Assembly: GCA_963573385.1 (NCBI GenBank)
Contig: CAUYLG010071302.1
Span: 1-64,000, forward strand
DNA length: 64,000 nt
DNA from: Cacajao melanocephalus
Taxonomy: Eukaryota; Chordata; Mammalia; Primates; Pitheciidae
Direction of reading: 5' to 3'
Shown: piece by piece, positions 13,455 to 24,236 of the stretch
How the letters are laid out: the number at the start of each line of letters is the position of its first letter
How positions within the stretch are numbered: the stretch's first letter is position 1
Translations under genes and position numbers: made by a program
The notes under the pieces: generated by a model
The model's input: the letters and a program-made list of their open reading frames with translations, nothing else
The model's database searches: none
What the model was told of the DNA's origin: nothing

Positions 13455-14342
13455 CCTGGGCTCCTGCTCCTCTGGCGTTCCCACAGTCGGGCACCGAACC
13501 CTCGCCGTTCGGGAGCCAGCGTGGGCTGAGCCGGCTGGGCCAGGAATAGGCGGAACCACAGCCCCCATATCTCACAATGGCCCCCGGGACCGGAAGAGAG
13601 AGCCGTGGTTTCTGGAACTTCTCCCGCACCTCTGGGCTTTTGCTCTGTTGGGCTGGTGTTGATTCAGTGTCTGCTTGTTATGGCCGCTGCCGTCGCTATG
13701 GAGACAGGTGAGTAGCTCTCTGAGTCTGGAGTCGTCGCAGATAGACCTCTCCTCAGCCCAGACCGCTTCTCTCGCTTCCCCGGGGCCTCCTTCCACGCCT
13801 CATTCTCTGCAGGGTTAGTATGTGGACAGGCAGGAGACAAGGCTCTTGTAGCGTCTAGAAAGGCTAAGGGACTCTGCAGTTTTCCTAATTTGGTTTGTTT
13901 GTACATCTTTGCTATTCACACATGACTCCACCAGCTCCCAGGCGTGGGCGACACTAAGGGAGAGGAGTTATGTCTTAGGGCGTGTCCTTGATTGGCTTTC
14001 TGCTTCTCACATGAGCTTGCATAAGTATGAAATATTGTCGCCAGACTTGTGTATCATTCTGCTACTTGTGCTTCTTGTATATTCATATGTTCCGTTATCT
14101 TTTAGGCTCTCTGCAGTCTCTTTTTCGTCTTGCATCCTAAGTTTTTCTTAACAGATTCAGCAGGTAGCTTTTGCAAAACTTAATCCCTGTTAACAATTGT
14201 TACATTATTAAAATAGGGGAAGCCAGTTATTACAGCCTACCTTAGTGGTCACTGTTAAAATTCCTGCAAAGTGGCCCACGAGTGGTAGGAATTCTGCTCC
14301 GTTTGTGTTGCTGTTTTCTTTGATGACTTCTCTTTAACTTTA
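13455..14342 (+). repeat. Upstream duplicate of MED31 promoter, exon 1 and intron 1 start
   Basis: This segment aligns almost end to end with 16,765-17,623, at roughly 85-90% identity by eye over the first 300 bases. Shared landmarks in order: 'cgccgttcgggagccagcg', 'gggaccggaagagagag', the first coding exon, 'aggtgagtagctctctga', 'gcttctcacatgagcttgc' (copy: cacgagcttgc), 'aggctctctgcagtctcttt', 'tttttcttaacagattcagc' and 'gaattctgctccgtttgtgt'. The duplication ends near 14,342/17,623. The copy is on the same strand, 3.3 kb upstream of the functional promoter. Confidence 0.93.
13680..13707 (+). other. Duplicate MED31 first coding exon (possible alternative first exon)
   Basis: These 28 bases encode MAAAVAMET plus one leftover base, the same peptide and splice phase as the functional exon at 16,996-17,023, with one synonymous difference. 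They are followed by an intact GTGAGT donor. Splicing this exon to the exon 2 acceptor at 17,819 would give an unchanged MED31 protein. Whether it is transcribed cannot be told from sequence; it could equally be a dead copy. Confidence 0.5.
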
Positions 14343-14454
14343 GAGGTAACCCTCCTCCATGACTGTTTCTTAGGGTCTCACTACAATCCTGATATGCAGA
14401 AGTGGGGTGTTGCCCCAGTGGACCATGCTCTAGCTTTTCAAACTGCTAGAACTG

Positions 14455-14697
14455 TCAGTGTTTCTCAGCCTCGGCACTATTGACATTTTGGGACCAGTGA
14501 TTCTTTGTTGTTGGCAGAGGGTGGGGTGTTGACCTGTGCACTGGAGGATGTGAGGTGGCATCCCTGGCTTCTACTCACCAGGTGCTAGTAGCACCTTCTG
14601 TGCACCGCCCCCCAACTTTTCCACCAAACTAAAATGTCTCTAGACGTTGCCATATGTCGTCTGGGGAACAAAATCACACTTAGTTGAGAACCACTGT
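14455..14697 (-). mobile_element. MER20 (hAT-Charlie) DNA transposon, minus orientation
   Basis: The reverse complement runs from 'cagtggttctcaactaagtg' to 'cagtgtttctcagcctcggc' (start of the plus-strand copy at about 14,455). It has the internal blocks 'tgtctctagacgttgcc' and 'gcatccctggcttctac' typical of MER20. MER20 copies are known to have been co-opted as regulatory elements in placental mammals. Confidence 0.85.
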
Positions 14698-14724
14698 CCC
14701 ACATTCTACACACAGAAGCCAGAA

Positions 14725-15290
14725 TATTTTTAAAATGTAAATGGCATCATGTCATTCCTCTGTTGGAAACCCTCCAATATTTTCCTGTTGACCTTAGAAT
14801 AAATCTCAAACTCCTTACTGTGGCTTAGAAGACCTTCCATGGACTGGCCCCTGCTTGCTTTTAATCTCCTGTCTTCCATTCTGCTTCCATGTATATATAA
14901 TTGCCCCTCTCTCACTCCTGCCACACTGGCCTTCTTTCTGTCCCTTGAACATTCAAAACTTGTTCCATCCACCTTTTGTATTTGCTGTTCCTTCTGCTTA
15001 AATGCACCCTTTCCAGATCACTGTTCACTCACACATATCTCAGATTAAATGTTACCTAATCAGTAAGGCCTTCCCTGACCCTTTTATCAAAAGAAACCTC
15101 TTACTTCCATTCTCTATCACATTACCCATGTATTTCCTTCATAGTGCTAATCATAATAGAAAATTGTCTCGTTTCATCATTGCTTGTCTGCGTTTTCACC
15201 AGAGTGTAAGCTCCACCAGAGTTGGGTCTTTGCCTTTTTTACTGCTATAGTCCCAAGTTCCCAGAATACAGACAGTTCCCAATGGTACAA
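14725..15290 (+). mobile_element. LINE L2 3' half
   Basis: Blocks in L2 order: 'ttggaaaccctccaatattt', 'ttccatggactggcccctgc', 'cactctggcc-like ccacactggccttctttc', 'aaggccttccctgacc' and 'gtaagctccaccagagttgg'. The very end ('agtgcctggcacagagcggg', about 15,580-15,615) is separated by about 290 bases of other sequence, so an insertion split the element. Confidence 0.85.
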
Positions 15291-15729
15291 AAGTGACATT
15301 CAGTAGAAATACTACTTTAAGTACTCATACAATTGTTTCTCACTTTTAGTACAGTAAGCAATAAGTTACATGAGATATTCAACATTTTATTATAAAATAG
15401 GCTTTCTGTTAGATGATTTTGCTCAACTTTAGGCTAATGTGTCCTGAGCATGTTTAAGGTAGGGTAGGCTAAGCTATGATGTTTAGTAGGTTGTAGATAG
15501 TAAGTGCATTTTCAAATTACCATATTTTCTACTTAAAATGGGTTTATTGCGAGGTAACCCCATCGTGGAGGAGCATCTGTAGTGCCTGGCACAGAGCGGG
15601 TACTCAATAAACATGACTCTTGTCCATCTTCTTCAAACCTCAGGTCAGGTTTCAATGACCTCCTTTCACTTTCTCTTCTAAGATTATTTTTGCTTGCTGG
15701 TGGGTTTGCTATCATTTTTAACTACATCT

Positions 15730-16995
<1,266 letters not shown>

Positions 16996-17023
16996 ATGGC
17001 CGCCGCCGTCGCTATGGAGACAG
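16996..17023 (+). CDS. MED31: MED31 coding exon 1
   Basis: It encodes MAAAVAMET and one base of the next codon, with donor GTGAGT. Bases 17,008-17,021 also form an RFX-like X-box half-site pair. Confidence 0.95.
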
Positions 17024-20000
17024 GTGAGTAGCTCTCTGAACCTGGAGTAGTCGCAGATGGAACTCTCCTGGGCCCAGACCGTTTCCCTGGGGCTTGCTTT
17101 CAGGTGTCACTCGGCAGAGTTCGTATTTGGACAGGGAGGAGAGAAGGCTCTCGTGGCGTCTAGAAAGGCTAAGGTGCTTTTCGCAGTTCTCCTAATTTGG
17201 TTTATTGCACATCTTTGCTCTTCAGAAACCACCAGCTCCCCAGCGTGGGCGAGATTAAGAGAGGACTTGTGTGTTAAACCGTGTCCTCCTTGGTTGGTTT
17301 TCTGCTTCTCACGAGCTTGCGTGTTTGAAATATCGTCGCTAGACTTGCGTATCATTCTGCTGCTGGTGCTTCTCACATATGCATACACTCCACGATCTTT
17401 TAGGCTCTCCGCAGTCTCTTTTTCGGCTTGCATCCTAAGTTTTTCTTAACAGATTCAGCACGTAGCTTTTGCGAAACTTAATCACTGTTAAAAATTGTTA
17501 CAACGCATTATTAAAATAGGGGAAGCCACAGTTATTACAGCCTACCTAAGTGGCCCACGAGTTGGTAGGAATTCTGCTCCGTTTGTGTGGCTATTTTCTT
17601 TGATGATTTCTCTTTAACTTTAGAGAAACTTCTAACTTAATCCTTTTAATCAAGGTTCGGCTTCTCTTAGATTTCGAAGAAAGGTTTATCTCCACCCACT
17701 CCCAGTTTAGGAAGACCATCTCAATATTAGTCAGATTTCTTTATTCTTTCCCTACCACAAATCAGAATTATATACAGTGACCTTTATTTTCGATGATTTT
17801 TGCTGTCTTGTCTCCTAGATGATGCTGGAAATCGACTTCGGTTTCAATTGGAGTTGGAATTTGTGCAATGTTTAGCCAACCCAAATTACCTTAATTGTAA
17901 GTTGTTAAGCACCTCATTAAATTGAGTAGCTATTAATTTCTGACAGAAGAGTTGCAGTTCAAAATAGTATCTACTTGTACACATTCTCAGTGGAACGAAA
18001 TTACACTTAATACTGGTGTATAGATGTAATTGTGCACACTGGGACTTGTGTTTTGAATCTGATGTGTGTTGGTGGCGGGGGTGTTATGTAAATAGATCCT
18101 TTATATTAGGGGTAACAAAATATAGTTTAAGAATTGATTTGACCTACAGATATTCTTTTTTTCTAATGCTTTTCAGTTCTTGCCCAAAGAGGTTACTTCA
18201 AAGACAAAGCTTTTGTTAATTATCTTAAATACTTGCTTTACTGGAAAGACCCAGAATATGCCAAGTATCTAAAGTAAGTTTAATTTTTATAATCCTAAGC
18301 ATGTGTATACTTTATTATATAATAAATTTCTTAGTTTCACATTGGCAAAAATGTATTTTGAATCTCTCCACTTCTTTTAGTTATTGCCACCTTAATGTAA
18401 GACACCCTCATCTCTAACTTGTATCACTGCAGCAATCTATTCCCTGGTTATCTCTGCTTCCACTTTGACCTTCCTGCTCCCCTGGCCCTCCCCCCAAACC
18501 AAACAAAGCAAAACAGCTTTCTACACAGAAGCCAACTTAATCACTTAAAAATATAGATCAGAACACTTTACTTTTTTGCCTAGAACCTTTCAATGGCTTT
18601 GCATTCCATGCGGAATAAAATCCAGTCTCTCTTTTTTGGGCTAAACCCCTCTATGATCTGGCTCTACTTCGTCTGACCTTGTCTTTTACCAACCTCCCCA
18701 TCTCCCCGGGTTTCTAATCCCAAAGAACTCACAATCTGTAAATGTAGTGACATAGCCATGGGCTGAAATTAAGAACACAAAAAGAGGGTATCTGTAAGGA
18801 AGGTGTTTGGGGTTGTTTGGAGGAGTCTTACCTGAGTCTTAGAGCTGCTGTCTTTTCTTTAAGGCCTCTTATGTGCCAAGAACAGTGCTAAATGCTTGAC
18901 ATGCATTTATTCCTTTATGTGTATATATATGTTTACCATTCAGGTTGTTCAGCGGACATTTTCCTGTTAAAGCTTACTAAGTTGCAAGAAGCATATATAA
19001 CCAGAAAGCAATTTCTTTTTAATGGTAAAAAACAAAAAACTACACCTTGAACTCACACCCCTGCTTTGTCTTAAGCAGGTAGTCAGAAAGCAGTAGTGAA
19101 CTCTTTTTTTTTAAGAAAAAACGAAAATTTGAGAGGAAAATGTTTCAATCTTGTCTCGCAGTCACTTTTCTATGTACAGTAACAGTTGACTCATGAAGCA
19201 TATACATCTTGTGTTGCCTGCAGGACCATTTGTATCTTTTCTGGCTTTTTATCCATTTAATAATCCAAAGAAAAGACTTTTTAGAAAGTATATTTCAACA
19301 AATGTTGTATGTATGTAGATTTACAGACTCGGTGTTGGAAGCCTTAGCCACCAGTAAGTTTAATTTTACCCACAATGTTGCTGAGAGATGGTCGTCTACA
19401 CTCTGTTTGGAAGTTTCCATTGATCCCATGTTACTCTGTCAAGGGCAGCTGATTCGATTTTTAGCCAGAAGTTATAAAGTTCTTCCTTATATTGTAATAT
19501 AATATACCTCCTTGTAGCTTCAATATGTTTGTCCCTGGATTAAGCTAGAACCATTCTATACCCTCTTGAGGACAACAGCCTTTTAGATATTTACAGTCAA
19601 GAGAGATTGCAAATTAGCCCATTTTGGGGATTTTATTTAGTCTGCCCAAGATTTTAGTTTTTGTTTTTTTTTAATGCTTGCCAACATTTAAAGATCAGAA
19701 AATTTTATTTAATAAATGCAGATTTCCAGCTACTCTTTAAAATCTAGAAGATCTAGTGACCATAGATCTTAATTTTTCCAAGTCAACAACTGGCTGAAGC
19801 TGAGAGCAGCTGTCACTACTAGCTGCTTTCCACCTGGTGGAAGAGACTTTCTACCACTTGGCCTGCTTTATTGCTAACCAGTAGCTGCCACTATAACATC
19901 TCTCTTATATCTGTTTTTCTCACCTCCCTTCAGCCATTCCGCCATGGTGCCCAGATTTCTCATGAGTTCAGGTTCCCTCCTTTGGATATTTGGCAGTTGT

Positions 20001-22779
20001 ACCTTACGCAGTTCAGCCAAGAACTAAACACAGGCCTTCAGATGTGGTCAGAGTACAGTGGGCCTGAAGTCCTTTGTTTTCTTTATGTGGACATACACCT
20101 CTGTTAATTAAACTTAAGTTTATATTACTTTTGGGGTGGGGGTGGGGAGAGGATCACATTGTTGACTTGCTGGGAGCATTAATGCCAACTAAAACCCTTC
20201 AGTTCTTATTTTCATCAATGCTGTTGAGCTCTATCGTGTTTATTTTTTAAAACACCAAATGCAGAACTTTCCTTTTCTACTGCTTCTGTTTCATCTTGTT
20301 GACTTGTAGCCTATCCAGAGTATGATTCTTTATTATCATCTAATATATTTGATATAATCGCTGCCTGTCTAAATTCTAGTTATTGACCAAATGCTACTTG
20401 AGACTTCTCTTGGTTGTCACATTATTTTACAGCTGAAGAAACTGAACTTTAGAGAGGTTAAGCACTTTGTTAAAGGCTACCCGGCTGGAACTTACCTCCT
20501 GGTCATTTTAACTACTCATGCTGTCATGAAAGGGAATTAGCCAGGGCAGGTGTGAATAGAGCATTCTAGCATAAGCAGCCAGCAATTAGAGCAACTGTGT
20601 ATTTTTAGTGTGTAGATAGCAGACCTTTACTGCCTTGGAAGTTACTCTCTTAGAAGCATGGTACTAAGCCCTCTATTCAGTGTGATGTTCAGATCAGCAG
20701 CATTGGTTTCATTTGGGAGCTTTTTACAAATGCAGAGCTCAGGCCCCACTGCAGACCTAAGGAATCAGTCTGCATTTTAAGAAGTGATTTATATACACTA
20801 TTAAAGTTTTAGAATCGTTGCTCTAGCATCCTATTTTCCAAACTTTAGTCATTTGCATATCACTTCTACAACTTTGGCTTTATCTGCAAACTTCCTATAT
20901 TTTAATGTATTTTGTTTCATTTGAATGCTTTTATGTCTTTTCAACTTGAAATAATTTCACTTACAAAATACCTGAAAAAATAGTAAAGAGAATTCCTGTA
21001 TTTTCTTCACCCAGATATTCCAGATGTTTAACAATACAATCAGCAAAAATCAGAACATTAATATTAATTTATTACCTAATCTACAGAGGTCAGATTTTGC
21101 CAGTTGTCCTGCTGGTATGCTGTATGCAGTACAGGATCCAGTCTAGGCCTGCATGTTGCATTTATTGTCATGTATTCTTAGTCTCCTTTAATCTCAGTGG
21201 TCTTTTCTTTTCCATGACTATGACAGAAATGATTTTCTATCCGTCATACGTCTACAGTCACATGAAGTCTATTTGTCCCACTACTGGTGATAATAATTTT
21301 GATAACTTGGTTGAGGGTGGTACCTTCTAGGTTTCTCCAAATCAAGTTACTATTTTTCCTTGTATATTTAGTAAGTATCTTATGGGGAAATCCTTTGAGA
21401 CTATGTAAATATCATATTACATATACTTTTGCCCATTAATTTTAGCATCTTTTGAAGATACTTGCTTTTGAAGAAACAATTTTCACTATGGTGATTTTCT
21501 ATCATTCTCCATTTATTAGTTTGGAATTCGATTGTAGGGAAGTACTTTTCCTTGTTTTATATTTATTATTTTATTAAAGAAATTTACATCCATTTAGTAT
21601 GGACTTTTGGATTCTTATTTTTATTCTGTGAATTTTAATTATGTATTTTCCTGCTCTGAATATTCCAGATTTGGCCATTAGGCATCCCTTCAAGTTGGCT
21701 CCTGAATACTTTTGATCCTCTCAAGAATTTTTAGCACTTTTTCTTCTGGCACTACGTAATGTTCCAGGCTCATGTTGTCCTTTCCCTGTCGTATCCCTGA
21801 ATCAGCCTTTTCTCCAAGGAAACCTGCTCCTTGGAAACCGGGCACTGTGTGTTCATTAGTACCACAGTGTCATTGCTTCTAGGCCCGCTCAGTACACAAA
21901 GCTCAACTCTATATATAATGTATGCATGTGTATACATGCACACATGTATATATCTGTCTATGTCTCTATATATTAAAAGCCGTGAGTACATGCTGTTTTC
22001 AATACCAGCTCGGTTAACAAAGGGTTCATTCTAGCCTTTTTCCTTTCCTTGTCTATAATTCCTTTTCTAATAGCCAGAAATTTGGCTCTCCGTATCCACA
22101 GTATATTTACTTGTCCAATCCTAGAGTATACGTAATTTCAGAATTGGTATATCCCTGTGGACAAGAGTACAATGTATATGCATAGTCCTCTTTCAAACTG
22201 AAAGTTGTCTTTTTATCACTATTGATGGAAAAACCAGTAACTATCAATTAAACACATAATTACTAAAATATGTTCATGTTCTTCACCTTGGAAACCCCTA
22301 GAAGGGAATAGCATGGTTTGTCCCTAAATTTTCACTCTGCCTACCAGTTACTGTGTTCTGTAGTCTTGAGGAAGTTAATTTAATCTTTCTGAACTTAAAC
22401 CTTCTCACTTGAAAATTTTGCTGAACACTGACTTTTGATGACTATGAGGGAAAAAACCCTGTGCTACTAGAGTGTACTAAGTTAATGTCATAGAAATGGT
22501 AGGCTACAAGATCATTTTGAAGAGAATAACTGAATTAGACCTTGGCATTATTTACTTAAATTATGTTGTTCAAAACTTAAACCCAGGTACCCTCAGTGTT
22601 TACACATGTTAGAGCTGCTCCAATATGAACACTTCCGAAAGGAGCTGGTGAATGCCCAGTGTGCGAAATTTATTGATGAACAACAGATTCTACACTGGCA
22701 GCACTATTCCCGGAAGCGGATGCGCCTTCAACAAGCCTTGGCGGAGCAGCAACAGCAAAATAACACATCGGGAAAATGA
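16996..22779 (+). CDS. MED31: MED31, Mediator complex subunit 31 (SOH1)
   Basis: Four coding exons (16996-17023, 17819-17896, 18177-18273, 22587-22779) join to exactly 131 codons plus TGA, the length of human MED31. All junctions have GT..AG and consistent phase. MED31 is a small all-helical subunit of the Mediator middle module; it binds the N-terminal part of MED7 and helps couple activators to RNA polymerase II in the nucleus. The conserved SOH1 domain spans roughly residues 15-110, including RLRFQLELEFVQCLANPNYL, the YFKDKAFVNYLKYLLYW block and the HWQHYSRKRMR stretch; the C-terminus is Q-rich. The protein appears identical to human as I remember it. A second ATG (codon 7) lies in the first exon. 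MED31 is convergent with TXNDC17 and divergent from the C17orf100-like frame. A duplicate of its promoter and first exon lies 3.3 kb upstream. Confidence 0.97.
17008..17021 (+). promoter_or_regulatory. X-box-like RFX site inside MED31 exon 1
   Basis: GTCGCT-AT-GGAGAC fits the degenerate X-box pattern RYYNYY-AT-RRNRAC. The same 14 bases are kept in the upstream duplicate (13,692-13,705). It overlaps codons for VAMET, so coding constraint alone might explain conservation. Confidence 0.35.
17819..17896 (+). CDS. MED31: MED31 coding exon 2
   Basis: It starts after 'tgtctcctag' and ends before GTAAGT. It encodes DDAGNRLRFQ through NPNYLN, 78 bases. Confidence 0.97.
18177..18273 (+). CDS. MED31: MED31 coding exon 3
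   Basis: It starts after 'gcttttcag' and ends before GTAAGT. It encodes FLAQRGYFKDKAF through DPEYAKYL, 97 bases. Confidence 0.97.
18535..18725 (+). mobile_element. LINE L2 fragment in MED31 intron 3
   Basis: L2 blocks are visible: 'cctttcaatggctttgcatt', 'ataaaatccagtctctc' and 'ctatgatctggctctac'. Confidence 0.75.
18726..20425. other. MED31 intron 3, largely unassigned
   Basis: I see no exon or RNA gene. Open frames at about 19,209-19,502 and 19,871-20,107 (97 and 78 aa) have no domain, splice context or second-copy support. Confidence 0.45.
20425..20510 (-). mobile_element. MIR fragment
   Basis: 'gctgaagaaactgaacttta' followed by 'gagaggttaagcactttgtt' is the MIR core in reverse orientation. 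Confidence 0.65.
20690..20825 (+). mobile_element. MER5A-type (hAT-Charlie) DNA transposon
   Basis: The blocks 'gcagcattggtttcatttgg', 'acaaatgcagagctcaggcc', 'cactgcagacctaaggaatc' and 'gaatcgttgctct' follow MER5A order. Confidence 0.75.
20930..22250 (-). mobile_element. Ancient L1 (L1M) 3' region, minus orientation
   Basis: The same untranslated-region landmarks occur again at 33,340-35,400: 'tagtaaagagaattcctgta', 'tacctaatctacagagg', 'ccagttgtcctgc', a TATACATG-rich stretch, and 'tttacttgtccaatcctag'. It is heavily diverged and has no open L1 frame. Confidence 0.65.
22587..22779 (+). CDS. MED31: MED31 coding exon 4 and stop
   Basis: It starts after 'aacttaaacccag', encodes KYPQCLHMLELLQ through the Q-rich end NNTSGK, and stops at TGA 22,777-22,779. 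Confidence 0.97.
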
Positions 22780-23775
22780 AAAACTGGATACAGACGAGGC
22801 TCTGAAGAGATATATATATATATATATATAAAATGTATTTCTTATGTACAGTGAAGACAAAAAAAATGAAAACTCTTCCTATCTAGCTTTATTATGGTAG
22901 CCCCTAGAACCTTTAGTGTGCTTTTTAATCCAACTAACTTTTTATTGTTAATAGACTATCACTGTTAAACCTGAAGTGTTCTACTTTGATTTCCATATGG
23001 ATTTTAAGGTGTTTAAGCATTTAGCATAATCAGCTGATTAAGAATGGAAAAGTTAGGTGCTTTAGACCAAATAAAGAAGGCATTGGGACATGGGGTAGGG
23101 GTGGGCCTCCAAGTGTACTGAATTCTAAGGCTAGCTCTTCCTGACATATAGTAGGGCAAGGCCATCTCCTGGAACCTGTGTCTCAGATCAACTACTCTAC
23201 CACTCTTCCCTATATAGTGAGAGTAGCGGAGTAGGTGACTTCTTTAAATCACCAGATAAGAACTGCATAAAGGTTCTTAAATTCTGCAGGAAAGGAAATA
23301 CCTGTATTACCTGCTTTGCAAGGTGGCTTTAAGAGTCACTGTGACCTCACTTGACCTAGTGATGGCAGGACAACTAGTGGTTAATTACTAATTGGTCTCT
23401 TGACTTTAGAACAAAGATGAGGAGCCTCAAATACTTGTGCTCACTTGGGAAAGCTAACACTGATTTGGGAGGTACCACAAACCAGGTGCTATGTTAAGTT
23501 CTTCCTTGAATTCTCAGAACCTTGTTTATGGAAGACAAAACTGAGGTTTGGACAGGGTGAGTAACTTAACTTGCCTATGGTTACACAGCTAATAAGTGGT
23601 AGAATCAGTGTGACTGACTCCCAGGTTGGAGTTCTTCCCACCACTAGGTTATATAGTCTCTCTAGCCCCTCTCTGCCACCTGCCGCATCCCAAGTAAAGC
23701 ATGTTGAGATAGCTGTAAAATGAACTGCCTCTGGTGCTCAGGAGTCTGCTTTTTAATAAATGAAACAAAACTGCC
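22780..23775 (+). other. MED31: MED31 3' untranslated region (probable)
   Basis: Downstream of the stop lies a (TA)n run at 22,810-22,829. Canonical AATAAA signals occur at 23,070-23,075 and 23,755-23,760 and could give short and long transcripts. A MIR copy occupies about 23,490-23,650. The end facing TXNDC17 is only about 270 bases from that gene's own poly(A) signals on the other strand. Confidence 0.6.
23490..23655 (-). mobile_element. MIR SINE, minus orientation
   Basis: 'agacaaaactgaggtttgga', 'ggttacacagctaataagtg' and 'gactgactcccaggt' are in reverse MIR order, inside the probable MED31 3' untranslated region. Confidence 0.8.
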
Positions 23776-24046
23776 TGAATTAAGCAGAGGCTGGATTAGA
23801 GGTACTGTGCTTTCCTTCGGTGGCTACATTCCAAAATCAAAGAAGGGGTTTCAGCAATATCAGTTGCTTTGCAGATGCATAGAATTTAAAAGATCCTGAT
23901 CTTTTTAGAGATTTGGAAGGTGTCCTCTAGCTTTAGGAGCTTTTAGGCATTTCTGTCACTTTCAATAATACATTCCTTTGAGCCTTTACTGCTACTTCTG
24001 AAGATATTACAGGCAAACTAAAGGTTCATGGGCATTTTAACAGCAC

Positions 24047-24090
24047 TTTATTGTTTAGACACATGCCAGTTCTTTTTAACATCATTTATT
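24047..24090 (-). terminator. TXNDC17 polyadenylation signals
   Basis: On the minus strand AATAAA occurs at 24,090-24,085 and again at 24,052-24,047, 78 and 116 bases past the stop codon. Either could set a short 3' untranslated region. Confidence 0.65.
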
Positions 24091-24167
24091 GCTAACATGA
24101 ATTCAAAGCGAGTATACAGTTTGATACTAAAATCAGGAAATCAAGCCATGATTGCCATCATAAAATC

Positions 24168-24236
24168 TTAATCTTCAGAGAACAACATTTCCACAAGGTT
24201 GGCCTGAAGACACTCAGATTCTACCAGTTTTTGAGG
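24168..24236 (-). CDS. TXNDC17: TXNDC17 coding exon 4 and stop
   Basis: It encodes [18 protein letters not shown], then FSED and TAA, 69 bases. Confidence 0.97.
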
